Shown here: positions 47,219-59,245 of the stretch, in pieces
Layout of the letters: each line of letters begins with the position of its first letter
Position numbering within the stretch: the first letter of the stretch is position 1
DNA from: Hyparrhenia diplandra
Lineage: Eukaryota > Streptophyta > Magnoliopsida > Poales > Poaceae
Reading direction: 5' to 3'
DNA length: 64,000 bases
NCBI GenBank assembly: GCA_015847255.1
Contig: JADLZK010010467.1
Span: 1 to 64,000 of the forward strand
Notes under the pieces: model-generated
Databases searched by the model: none
The model's input: the letters and a program-made list of their open reading frames with translations, nothing else
Told to the model about the DNA's origin: nothing
Made by a program: the position numbers and the translations under genes

Positions 47219-47310
47219 CACGTGCTTTGAGATTGTTGAGGGGGTGCACGTGTCGGTTGACAAAGGTTTTTAGAATCCGGGAAGGACCGGATCCTTCACA
47301 ATTTGCCTCC
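47219..47310 (-). repeat. Terminal-repeat-like sequence, copy 3
   Basis: The reverse complement begins GGAGGCAAATTGTGAAGG and includes CAACAATCTCAAAGCACGTG, shared with copy 1 (CAACAATCTCAAAGCATATG). It is an alternative partner for copy 1. Confidence 0.5.
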
Positions 47311-47881
47311 GCTACGGCCACCGATTGTACTCCTATTATTGTTGAATGGAAGCTCTGTGATGCTAAAAAAAAAAAAATGCCACCAATTATATATTATATT
47401 AAAGTATATAAAATTATAAATATTTATGCTAAGTAACTAGTGTCATCGGAAAGATCTTTTAAGTTTAATTTTTTTAATAAAATTATTTATAGAAATATAA
47501 ATATTGCAACGAATTTTGTATAATCAAGTTAAAGTTACGGCATGAACACCCAAAACTATGTTTAATTTGAAACGGAGGGAGTAAAGCAATGGCATTCATT
47601 AAAACGCATAGATTTTGTATGCATGATAATTCCAATAACATCGCATGCAATCCCATGGAATATACTAATTATTCAAGTACCACACAGCGTGATAGATTAA
47701 TACATAGTACAATTACAACCCTCAAATTTAACCAAGCAACAATGACAATAATGTACCCAAGCAAAACAAAAAGAACAATTAGTTCACCCAAAGCACATCA
47801 CATCTAAAATTAAACGTTTCATAACTATGGGCTTGCAGTGTTCATCAGGCATTATGGCACTTGCTGCAAAGCCCTACAACA
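47311..47881. other. Gene-free 3' spacer with a Stowaway-like end
   Basis: AT-rich DNA includes 'aaacggagggagta' at 47,570-47,583, a Stowaway-type right end without a clear left end. The rest is a likely 3' flank of the minus-strand F-box gene. Confidence 0.4.
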
Positions 47882-48267
47882 TTAAATTTCACCGAGGGGG
47901 ACTTTCCCCTCAATCCATGATCTGATAACCAAGAGAGCATTCTGGGAGTCCCTGATATCATCCTTGGTCAAAGGAAGACATTTGCTAATTCCGGGATCAG
48001 AGCACCTAGGTAAACGATACATAGTGGTGTCCAACGTAAGGCAGTCAAGTGATGTAGCATTCTCAAGAATATACCATGTTAGCTCAACCAAGATCTTTGC
48101 AGAGAAGAAACCAGTAATCTTCACTCTCTTAAGGTTGCTGTGGCGGGTTCCCATGATCTGCCTCTGAGGTGAAGGTTCTCCAACAAACGGCTCATACTTC
48201 ATCCCCGCCCCTAGTATATTTACCTGAAGATGAAAAGCCAAGATGTGGAAATTAGAGGTCTGGACTA

Positions 48268-48412
48268 CTACAGTACTACTGACGTTTTGACTTGTCTAGA
48301 TACATAGATTTTGATATATTTACATGTACACTATGTCTAGATACAGTAAAAACAATATATATTATCTAAAAAAAAAAAAATACTTATAATTTGGAACAAA
48401 AGAGTATTATAT
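48268..48412. repeat. MITE-like remnant in intron 4 of copy A
   Basis: An AT-rich segment with 'tgacttgtctagatacatag' and 'tttggaacaaaagagta' corresponds to about 55,690-55,822 in copy B, where the right end reads 'tttggaacaaagggagta'. It looks like a decayed Stowaway element already present before the gene duplication. Confidence 0.5.
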
Positions 48413-51289
48413 ATGCCAGTCATTACAGGATGAACAACGACTTACACCCAATAGCATAGTCTCCAGGGAAGGAGCAGCATCAAGAAAAGAAACCACAGAG
48501 AAACAATCATAATGTGGGGAAAATGCCCCATCACAAAGTCTAATACTCAAATGCTTGAGGTGCAGGAATGTATTTGACACCATTGGGGATTAGGCACCTG
48601 CAAAAAAGATGTCTCAGATTCCAAGATAGAAACACCATTCTAAGCACCTTCAATCGCCTTAGCACTCAATACAAACCTCATAAAATGATAATAAGGAAAG
48701 AGCTTCAAGATTTGGCACAATGAATGGAAGCTTGGCAAGAGCAAAGGAGATAGTGCAACTCTTATGCAGTATCATGTCCTTCAGTTGCAATAGTGATTCT
48801 CCAAGTGAAAATTCTCCACAGATTCCTAAAAAGTGAAAACTGGATATATTTGGAGCTTCGCTCTCTATCATTTTTAACGAATCCCATGTAGACACCCTGA
48901 GACGGCTGAGACGCTGTAGGAGGCAAGGTATCTTCAGGCTTAACAATCTTATAGCATTCTGATAAATCCAATAGCTCCAAAGCGGTTGAATTAAAGAGGA
49001 GGCACTCTAACTCATTCCCTGTAATACTCACGTTACTTAGATACAGACTAGTCAGGTGTTTCAAGCAATGTAGCCCAACTGTGTTCCTGAAGGTGCACCA
49101 AGCAAGCTTTAGATGCTGAATCGAAGTTTCCTCTCCCATCAGATAAAAGAGAGCATGGGAAACTGTACTTCGCCTTATTTGGTAACAGATGTAGGCTGAG
49201 TTCTTCAAGCGCCGGTGTAATAGCAATCTCAAGCCAATTATTGAGATAAGAATAGGTGTCGGCATTATAACCACAGAAATCTATCTTGAGAGCCTTCAAA
49301 CCAATGCCTGAACGTTTTTCAGAATCTGGTCAACTTTGCTGTTGAAATCCCTTTGCGATTTCATCCTTTCCATGTAAATTCTTATTCAAGCCTAGTGTTT
49401 CCCTGCTGATGGTAATGTCAGGGCGACACCTCCACGAACCTAGAAAGGCATGGGACACACAGGCAGCACGGGCAGCATCTTGAAGTGGCATCATGAAATG
49501 TATATGACGCCATATGTCCTGGGTACACATGTGGAAAAGTTAAGGTTTCACCGCTTGAACTGTAAATAGCAGGAAGGAAAAAAAAAGGAAAAGATCAATA
49601 CTGTACTAATACTACATTGACCGTGGTAAGTAGGTTGAGCATTTTATAAGGGTCACTATATCATTTTCACTAACAGGTATCGTTTCAGGGTTGAATAGCC
49701 AGCGCAGAGAATCACCATCAGGTCTAAGCTATCGTTTCAGTAGTTGGTATGCTGTTTAGATTTGTTAGGCTTCAGTTTGGCTAACTATTTGGTCTAGCAG
49801 ATCGGTTTAGCTTGGAGAGGAACTAAGGAAGATAGGAAGGCTGTTGTGGAATGTCTCCGGAATATATAAACCGATGTCTGAAAAAGTTAAAAGACCAATC
49901 TCTCTTCCAACTCTTTAACCTCCCCTGTGGCATCCATTGGCCAACATCAACATTGCATAATACAATCTATGTCATCCTCCTCCGTTAAAACATCACTTCC
50001 CATGATATTAAGAATATTGGGTTCACTGTGCAACTAAAGAGACACCAACCCTCCCATCATCCGGGTCAAAAGTCTGGGCCGAAATGATGGGGGAAAACAG
50101 GGTGATCTTGGCTAGTGGGCTATAATGAGAAGGCAGAGCACCCGCTGTTCACCTTAAAAAATCTTGGATAAAGGGCCAATAGGACAAAACGGGCTGGCCA
50201 TAGAAGCAGAGGCACAGTTTTTTTGCATAGGAGCTTGGGTGGATGTACCATAACATTGAAGGTGAAGGCATTATGTAGGCGAAGTGTAGAGGAGGTCCCT
50301 ACACCTTATGTGAAAACCATGGGATCTTCAGACTACTTGAGTGGTTCCGCTCAGGAATCATATCAATAATAGCTTGAATAAAGCAAAAGTGCAAAAGTAT
50401 GAATGCAGTATAAGTCCACTGTCCACATATTATTATGGTTAGAAAAGAGATGTGGTATCTCTTCACTACTTCAACCATTTGAGATCATGATTTTGATGGC
50501 TCTACAACATTCACACTACTTCACTTCCATCACATAACAAAAAGGACCCATGCCCAATGTGGGACCTTCATCCTCTATGCCTATTCTTGATTCCCCACCC
50601 AGCTGACTAAATACAAACACTTACGTGTCAGTAAAATTATTCAACATGTTGCAGTATATAAATCATTTGCCATGGCCAATCTGTGGGACTTATAATCTGC
50701 ATTTTACTGTACCTCTGGTAGGTCTGCCACAGAATATCTTCTTTTACGACCTTGAGGATTACCATCTTGCTGGCAGCTGGAATCCTTTCCACTAGTTAGC
50801 AAATCAACTTTTGCATCTGTAATGCAACACATTCCAGTTATTGACAAGCACATTGTAAAGACGCTGATACAGAATAAATATGAGATCAAGTACATGGATT
50901 CCTCATAAAGATGCAATTAGTTTGTTAGAAAAATGTTAAGCAATAAAACTGCAAGCTTATACCACATGACTTTGTCAGTATAAGAAGAACTTCAATTGAC
51001 ATATATACTTATGCAAGCTATTACAATCTTGCCTCACACCAAGTCCATTTAATCCAACAGAGAATTGTAGTGGGGACCAACCACCAGTGACATAGATTCG
51101 CCTACCCACACACCCTTTGCTCATCCCTCATAGTCTAATAATCTAATCTAATCTTATTCTGCCACACTAAGGCATTGGCGTCCAGTGCTGTTCTTTTGCG
51201 CTAGCATACAATGGCTAATGTCATGTCATCTTCAGTCATGTAGTACGCTACTCCTCCATAAGGTATTACTACTACTATAGAAAATCGAG

Positions 51290-52910
51290 GAGTAAACCAA
51301 AGTTTCTATATCTTGGAATATCTGTAACACGAATCTGCGGGGCGAACTGCAGACAGGCATGTTACCCGGAAGGAATCCTTTCATTGCTGTGCGGAAGACT
51401 GGCCAAGTTAAGAGTTTCTCTATATGCAGATGATGCTATCATCTTCCTAAACTCCGAAAGTAATGAACTAAGGGCACTTCTCAGTATCCTTACAAACTTT
51501 GTTGAGGCCACAGGGCTGAGTCTAAACATGGGCAAGTGCTCGGTGACTCCCATAAGGTGCTGCTTTCAAAAAAAACTCCCATAAGGTGCTCTGGACTCAA
51601 CCTGTACCATATTCTTGATGGTTTCAACAGCCAGAGGGTCTGCTTCCCAATAAACATACATTGGCCTCCCTCTCACTCTTGGGCAGCTTAAAAGTTCGCA
51701 TGTGCAAAGCATACTGAACAGGGCAAAGGGCAGGCTGACAGGATGGCAAGGTCAACTCTTAAATCATGCAGGAAGAAGAGAGTTGGTACGCTCCGTTTTG
51801 GGTGCACTTCCAGCCTATTTGCTAACCTCCCCAAAAGTGCCAAAGCAGATGCTGAAAGACCATGAAAAAAATCTGATGCCCTTGGTAACCAGACTGATGG
51901 AGTTTGGGGGCTCGAAATTCTGGATCTTGAGGGATTCAGCAGAGCGCTTTGAATGGGTGTGTATGGTGCTGCCGGTGGATGACACAGACAAAAAAACTAT
52001 TTGCAGCTGCCACAAGAATGACCATCCATAGTGGGAAAAAGGGCCTCCCTCTGATTCTACAAGTGGATGGATGGACTGCCCCCTTCATTTCTAATACCCG
52101 CTCTTGTGTCGACACAGTAGGAGGAAGAACAGGACGGTCAGCAAGGCGCTGCTTCATGATAAATGGATCAGCGACATTGCACACAATAAGAATGCTGATC
52201 TACTCAGGGAGTTTTTCAGTCTGTGGCGGGATATTCAGTCCTTACAACTAAACCTTGACACCAACCAGTATGATCAGATTGTTTGGACACTCCAAAGCTC
52301 CAGGGGAGTATTCTGCCAACTCTGCATATAACACCCAATTCGCCAGACAGATTGTATCCAATTTTCCTATGCTCGCCGCGTTGCAAGTTTTTCATGTGGC
52401 TTCTCCTCCAGAACAGGCTTTGGGCCGCAGCCAGGCTACAGCTGCGTGGATGGAGAAACAATTATTTTGTGCCCTCTGAAAGAAACCTGGAAACCTCCTG
52501 TCATCTATTCATCGAATGCGCCTTCACACGAGCCATATGGGAGATTGTAGCACAGTGGAGTGGCTGCCCAAATCTCAATCCACCACACAGTGATGTCGAA
52601 GAGTGGTTTCTAGTGCTAACCCAAAATGGAACAAAACCTGAACTCTCTTGCCATCCTAACTGGCAAATCTGGAAGCAGAGACTGAGTCATTTTCAGAGAT
52701 GAACGCAGGTCAGTAAGAGCAGTGGATGCTGGGATTAGAGATGAATGCTCTTTGTGGTTGATGGCAGGAGAGAAGTGTCATAGCTCCTTACTGTGGTAAG
52801 TAATTAGTTCCTAGTTTGTTCAAAACTCGCGCAGCAGTCTGCTGAGCGAGTTCGCATACCCGCGCATGTAAGGTTGCAAACTCTGACACTCTGTAAACTC
52901 CTCCTTATTG
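51290..52910 (+). mobile_element. LINE (L1-type) reverse-transcriptase fragment in intron 1 of copy A
   Basis: In several frames it encodes the plant L1 reverse transcriptase: RLAKLRVSLYADDAIIFLNS with the catalytic YADD, LSLNMGKCSV, ILNRAKGRLTGWQGQLLNHA, GRRELVRSVLGALPAYLL, then the zinc-binding zf-RVT region SAYNTQFARQIVSNFP, CKFFMWLLLQNRLWAAARLQ, RNLETSCHLFIECAFTRAIW. The 5' part (endonuclease and most of the RT) is missing. Copy B of the F-box gene lacks it: its matching DNA at 58,320-58,480 has only about 130 bp between the two flanks. It lies antisense to the host gene. Confidence 0.92.
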
Positions 52911-53718
52911 ATGCAAACAAAAACAACTTTGGCTCTCTTTCTACAAATTCTTGGCAATTCAACAGTGCATTGTCAGACATGGAGCCATTAGAAATTAGGA
53001 GTTTTTTCATTTGATTGGCCTACCATGTCAACTGCAGTGAATTGATGATGGGTTCAGTTGTCTCTAGCTAGATTCGTTAAATACAATACAACATGTAAAA
53101 ACGTGTCGGCCCGTTCCACCGGAGGGTGCTGCCTATGGTTTTCTAGTGTCCTCCGATCCTTTTTACCAGATCTCAGTACGGTATTGAGACTGGCCCTACT
53201 CAACAGTAAAATTTTGTAGTCAAACAATCATGAGATAGATGGATATGAAGGAAAGGGGCAATCTTTGTATACAGCAAACAGCGATTTGTTGCGAAATATT
53301 ACTCTGACTATGACTAGCTTCATTAAAACCAAATCAATCGAGTAGCTCTCCAGAAGAGAGAGAGACAGACAGAGATTGGCTTTCTATCCACACAAAAAGA
53401 TAAGATTTTTACTACCAAATAAACATTGACAGGCTCACTTGGGTCACTCTAGACGAACAAATCAATAAACTATCCACACCAAATTAACGAGGGAGAGAAA
53501 AAGAAACGGTTTTTTCCCCCTTTTGAGGCGACAGGAGCAGTAATATTCAGAACAAAGAAAAAAAGAAGCTATAGATGCCAGGAAATCCAGACAGCCGTGC
53601 TGAATAACCGAGAAGGGGCCTCACCTCGGATCTGGCCTCGCTGCCGCCGCCGACGGCGTCGCTCCCGCTCCCGCTCCCGCTGAACGGACATGAGACGATT
53701 CAGCGCCAGCAGACCCAT

Positions 53719-54377
53719 GATGCCTGAGGTGGGGAGGCGCTAGTCAGGTCCAGTAAGGCGCAGGGGAAGAGGACAGGAGGAGATCCCAATTGCCTCAAAT
53801 CCAAATAAAGTAGGCGCGAGAGGAGGGGGGAAATCCCGCGCTCTGTATTCCGACTCCAACGCGCGCAACGAAACGAGAAGGAATTCGCCGCCACGCGGGC
53901 CTTACCTACCAACTGCCAATAGAAACCGGGCTCTTTTTGAGTTCATTGCAATTTTTTTTTTTTTTTCGTTTTTTTAGGTAGAAGAGAGAGAGAGAGAGAG
54001 AGAAAGAGAAGCGAGAGACGAGACAACACGAAACGAGGACCAACACTCATGTTTGATGGAGGGATCTAGAGATTCATAGCACTAAAATTATATTTGGTTA
54101 TTTAAGACTAAAAAATCTTAGTAGATTAAAAATGTGGTCCTAATCCTTATGAATGGTTTAGCGACTAAAAATCTTAGTAAATCAGCATGTCTGGCATCAC
54201 ATGACATTGAGGCATCACATGACATTGGCCACGCCACGCGAAGTGCTGCCACCACCAGGCACCAGGCACCTATGGATGATGTAGATTAGAGCCATGCCAA
54301 GGTTGAATCCATTATCGTTAAAATATCATGGGAAGGGATGTTTAATGGAGGATGGTGTAGATTGTAGTCATACATGT
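53719..54377. other. Promoter side of F-box copy A and spacer
   Basis: The block 53,719-53,960 matches 58,999-59,245 upstream of copy B, so it is the duplicated promoter region. It ends in a poly-T (about 53,950) followed by a GA microsatellite (53,985-54,003). Further right the phrases 'ggcatcacatgacatt' (twice) and 'aaaaatcttagta' (twice) are local repeats. Confidence 0.5.
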
Positions 54378-54840
54378 TAGGTTGATCTCAAAGGGGGCCG
54401 CCCCCAGCCTGGCCCAATCCTCTGATTATTTCCCCGATCGGGGCATCTAACCCTAATGGTTAGTGGACCCGTCGCATCAAGGCTAATAAATAGAGGTGAG
54501 AACCGGCGGCAGACAAGACAAGCCGCGAGTTAGACAACCGCACTTCCCCCCACTCCACAGATCGGAGAGCGCAACCACCGGTGTCTCCACCGACGGTTTC
54601 ATTCTTTTCACCATTTACTATTAATATAGTTAGATCAATTAGATTAGTTGATGTAATCTAGGATTACTACTTGTCATTATTATTGTTATTCCCAATCCGA
54701 ATCTACTGCTAGAAGATCCTCTATTATTTTAGGATGTAATTAGATTAGTTGATGTAATCTAGGATTACTATTCACGAACACGGCGGCGAGGGGTTATAGG
54801 GCGCCGAAGGCGCATACACCCGGATGAAAGGACCGTGCAA
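54378..54840 (+). mobile_element. Candidate solo LTR between the two F-box genes
   Basis: The stretch begins TGTTAGGTTGATCTC, has a TATA-like TAATAAATAGAGG at about 54,484 and a CT/AC-rich leader, and contains a 32-bp direct repeat (54,638-54,669 and 54,739-54,770) with GATTAGTTGATGTAATC. It lies in the spacer between the tandem genes. Neither a clear CA end nor a target-site duplication could be fixed. Confidence 0.4.
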
Positions 54841-55253
54841 AGCTACGGTTGAAAGTGGGTCGACAGACCAGCAAAAAGCATTCCGCACGACCGAAGAGTA
54901 TGTAGAAAGATTCGTTTGCCGTGTCTCTGTTGCATATTTGGTTGTGCATTACTTAGTCTCCATGGATACACTTGTAAGAATTATTCGATATAAGATTCAT
55001 TTTTTTATAAGCTGAAGAAAAGAACATGTAATCCGAACCTTGCAAAAGAAAATCAAGGCATGTACGTACTGTCTCTGGTTTGGAGCACAGTTGTTTTAAA
55101 GAAGACGATTAACATGTGTTATTGTAATTTGTATTAAAGACACAATGCAATTCTTCATCCCTTATGAATAGCCTTTTTTTTTCAGGGTTTGTGAATAAAG
55201 GCATGCGAACCAAAGTCAAACTGATTAACATGCATAAACAATAACAATGGTAG

Positions 55254-58200
55254 CTAGCAGTGTTCATCATGGCACTTGCTGCAAAGCCCTAGAACATTAA
55301 ATTTCACCGAGGGGGTAACTTTCCCCTCAATCCATGCTCTGATAACCACTAGAGCATTCCGGGAGTCCCTGATAATATTCTTGGTCAAAGGATGACATTT
55401 GCTAATTTCGGGATCAGAGCACCTAGGGAAAAAACCCCAAGTGGTGTCCAAAGGCAGTCAAGTGATATAGCATTCTCAAGAATGTAGCATGTTAGACCAA
55501 CCAAGCTCTTTGCAGAGCAGAAACCAGTAATCTTCACACTCTTAAGGTTGCTGTGGTGGGTTCCCATGATCTGACTCTGAGGTGAAGGTTCTCCAACAAA
55601 CGGCTCATACTTCTTCCCCGCCAGTAGTATAGTTATCTGAAGATGAAAAGCCAAGATGTGGAAATTAGAGGTCTGGACCATAGTTACTACTCCAATCCAC
55701 AGTTTTGACCTTTATAGATAATAGCTTTTGATATATTTATAAGTACACTATGTCTAGATGTACAGTAAAAACAATATAAGAAATAACAAAACCTCTTATA
55801 ATTTGGAACAAAGGGAGTATTATATATGCCAGGCATTACAGGATGAACAATGACTTACACCCAATAGGAGAGTCTCCAAGGAAGGAGCAGCATCTAGAAA
55901 AGAAACCGCTGAGAAACAATCATAATCTGGGGAAAATGCCCCTTCACAAAGTTTAATACTCAAATGCTTGAGGTGCAGGAATGTTTTTGACACCATTGGT
56001 GGATTAGGTACCTGCAAAAACGTTGTATCAGATTCCAATCACCATTCTAAGCACCTAGCTAGTCAATCACCTGAGCACTCAATACAAACCTCATAGGATG
56101 AATATAAGGAAAGAGCTTCAAGATTTGGCACAATGAATGGAAGCATGCCAAGAGCGAAGGAGATGGCGTAGCGATTGTTCAGCATCATGTCCTTCAATTG
56201 CAATGATGATTCTCCAAGTGAGAATTCTCCGTAGTGTGCTATAATGTAAAAACCAGATATATTTGGAGCTTTGTTCTCTATCATTTTCAGCCTCTCACAT
56301 GTAGAGACCCTGAGACACCTGAGACGCTGTAGCAGGCAAGGTATCTTCAGGTGAACTATCTTATGGCAGGATGATAAATCCAATAGCTCCTAAACGGTTG
56401 AATAAGAGAGGCACCCTAACTCATTCCCTGTAATACTCACGTTACTCAGATACAGACTAGTCAGGTTTTTCAAGCAATCTAGCCCAACAGTGTTCCTGAA
56501 GGTGCACCAAGTAAGATTTAGATGCCGAATCGAGTTTCCTCTCCCATTAGATAAAAGGGAGAAAGGGAATCTGTACTTCGCCTTTTTTGGAAACAGACCT
56601 AGGGTGAGCTCTTCAAGCTCCGGTGTAATAGCAAAATCTCAAGCCAATTATCGAGATAAGAATGGGTGTCAGCATTATAACCACAGAAATCTATCTCGAG
56701 AGCATTCAAGCCAATGTCTGCACGTTTTTTCAGAATCTGGTCGACTTTGCTGTTGAAATCCCTTGCAATTTCATCCGTTTCATGTAAATTCTTATTCAAT
56801 CCTAGTGTTTCCATGCTGATGGTAATGTCAGGGCGACACCTCCATGAAGATAGAAAGCCATGGGACACACAGGCAGCACGGGCAGCATCTTGAAGTGGCA
56901 TCATGAAATGTATATGATGCCATATGTCCTGGGTAAATGTGTGGAGAAGTTAAGGTCTGAATGTTTGAAATGTAAAATAGCAAGAAGGCAAAAAAGGAGT
57001 AACATGCTACCATAGGTGCACGGTGGCAGATTGTACAATAGTCGATGCATTGCAGATCAATTGTGTAACAATACTACAGTCACTGTGATAAGTAGGTTGA
57101 TCTGCTTGGGACGCGTTTTATTTGGCAGTTTTCTGGATGTTAAATACCATTGGATGGGTTACTTTTTATTGGCATTGGAAACACATTACATTATGGCAGG
57201 GCAACGTTTCACAATTTAATGAATCCTCCACTTATTTGCCTTTACAAAGAGAGAAAAGACATCACCATTAACCCATGAGCGGTTGGATTAGAGTGGTTCT
57301 GCTCAGGAGTCATATCAGTCACAGGCTCACAGCTTAAACAAAGCAAAAGTATGAATGCAGTAGGCTGTAAGTCCACCTATTAGTGTCGTTAGAAAAGAAA
57401 TGTGGTATCTCTTCACTACTTCAAACATTTGAGATCATGGTTTTGATGGTTCTTCACACTACTTCCACCTCCATCACATAACAAAAAAAAAAAAAAAGAC
57501 CTATGCCTTCCTTTAAAAAAAAGACCTATGCCCACATGTGGGTTCTTCATCCTCTCTACCTATTTTTGTTTCCCCACCAAGCTAACTACATACAAACACC
57601 TATGTATAGTTGGTAAAGTTTTTTTAAGGCAAAACTGTGGGGGAGATCCTCACAGTATTCCATTTTGTATTTATAAAAATGAGAAGTTAAAAGGGAATCA
57701 TTTTTTTATAGTTGGTAAAGTTATTCAACATGATCCTTTCCTGTTCCAATATATGGAATCATTTTTTTTAGAAAGGGCATACACAGAATCATTTTCCTTG
57801 GCCAATTTATGGGAATTTGATAATCTGCGTTTTACCATACCTCTGGTAGGTCTGGTCCAGAATATCTCCTCCTTTTACAACCTTGAGGACTACCATCTTG
57901 TTGGCAGCTGGAATCCTTTGCATTAGCTAGCAAAGCAACTTTTATATCTGTAATGCAACACATTCCAGTTATAACAAGTAAATAGAAAGACGCTGATACA
58001 AAATAAATACAATATTAAGCACATGGATTCATCATAAAGATACAATAATTGTTTGTTAGAAAAATTTTACGCAATAAAACTAACAGCTCATATAAACTAC
58101 ATGACTTGTGTCAGTATAAGAAAAGAACTTTAATTGACCAATATTACAATCTTCCACAATACCATGTCCGTTTAATCCAACAGAGAATTGTAGTGGGGCC

Positions 58201-58998
58201 CAACCACCAGTGACATAGATCCCCCCATCCACACACCCTTTGCTCATCCCTCATAGTCTAATACTAAGGCATTGGCATCCGATGCTGTTATTTTGTGCTA
58301 GCATATGATGTCTAATGTCATGCCATCTTCAGTTATGTGCGTGGCGCTGCCCATCCATAAGAAAATCAATTACAAAACCAGAGTTGTTTCGCTGACACTA
58401 GGCTGGTAGGCGTTTTCATCTACTATAGTCGTTTCATTGTTCTGAAGTCTACCGCTCAGTTTCTTTATTAACTTTGGTTCCCTTTCTACAAACTCTTGGC
58501 ACTTTTCAAAAGCGCATTGTCAAACAATGGAACCCAAATAGAAATTAGGAATTATTTTCATGTGATTGGGCTACCGTGTCAAACTTGTGATCCAACTGCT
58601 GAAAGTTGTAACCTACCCTTGGCATGACATGAGCGAGGATGTGCTGATTTGAAGCAAAACAAGGGAGTAACTTACTTTCTATCTGCCAAAAAAATTAACA
58701 TTTTTACTGCCAAAACAAATAAACATTGGCAAGCTCACGTGGGTAAGTCTGCACGAATCAATCAGTAAGCTCTCCTCACCAAATTAACGAGGGCCCGTTT
58801 GTCGTGAAGACAGGAGCAGTAATATTCATAAGAAGAGGCTATATATATATGGCAGGAAATCCACATAGCATGACAGCAGTGCTGAATAACCGAGAGGCGG
58901 AGATGCTTACCTCGGATCTGGCCGTGCCGCCGCCGGCGACGACGTCGCTCCCGCTCCTGCTGAACGGACATGAGACGATTCAGGGCCGGCAGACCCAT
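55254..58998 (-). pseudogene. F-box/LRR (FBD-type) gene, tandem copy B
   Basis: Same five-exon plan as copy A: 58,998-58,911 (MGLPALNRLMSVQQERERRR); 57,947-57,841 (KDSSCQQDGSPQ, RRRYSGPDLPE); 56,928-56,090 (F-box DIWHHIHFMMPLQDAARAAC, continuous through KVDQILKKRADIGLNALEID); 56,011-55,859 (VPNPPMVSKTFLHLKHLSIK); and 55,636-55,254 (ITILLAGKKYEPFVGEPSPQ, ending LGLCSKCHDEHC). Lesions differ from copy A: two extra bases near 56,632, a nonsense codon (TAG) at about 56,392 where copy A has TTG, and a 4-bp deletion near 55,452. Where copy A is broken, B is often intact, and vice versa, so the parent gene was probably functional at duplication. Role: predicted substrate receptor of an SCF E3 ligase; substrate unknown. 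Confidence 0.88.
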
Positions 58999-59245
58999 GA
59001 TGCAGACAAAGACCTCGGGGGTGGGAGAGACGCTAGTCAGGTCCTGGTAAGGCGCAGCGCAGGAGAAGACGGGAGAAGGGGAGACCCGACCCCCAGCTGC
59101 CTCGGTCTGGGGAAATCCGGCGCAGGCGCGAGTGCGAGGAGGGGAAATCCGGGGCGCGAGCGCGGTCTGTATTCCGACTCCAACGCCCGCAGCGAGCTAC
59201 CAATGGAAACCGGACTCTTGAGTTCATTGATTTTTTTTTTTTTTT

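Larger units (their letters stand above)
47882..53718 (-). pseudogene. F-box/LRR (FBD-type) gene, tandem copy A
   Basis: F-box proteins select substrates for SCF ubiquitin ligases. Five exons (minus): 53,718-53,625 (MGLLALNRLMSVQRERERER, Arg-rich); 50,816-50,713 (...RRYSVADLPE); 49,518-48,677 (F-box DIWRHIHFMMPLQDAARAAC continuing VSHAFLGSWRCRPDI, then leucine-rich repeats with HLTSLYLSNVSITGNELECL); 48,597-48,446; and 48,223-47,882 (HSNLKRVKITGFFSAKILVE, TLDTTMYRLPRC). Joining exons 2 and 3 restores the F-box motif DLPEDIW exactly. Lesions relative to copy B are one extra base near 49,352 (giving a stop), a compensating loss near 49,317, one extra base near 49,127, one extra base near 48,943, one base short near 48,585, and two short near 47,909 that replace the last residues. 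Intron 1 holds an antisense LINE. It is a real family member, but its protein as written is broken. Confidence 0.88.

Noticed and set aside
53985..54003. GA microsatellite as a regulatory GAGA element
   Set aside because: It follows a poly-T run at the edge of the duplicated unit; simple-repeat expansion beside a retroelement-like tail is a simpler explanation.
47882..59245. Disease-resistance (NB-LRR) genes
   Set aside because: The leucine-rich repeats are preceded by a clear F-box (DLPEDIWRH...) and there is no P-loop or NB-ARC motif.
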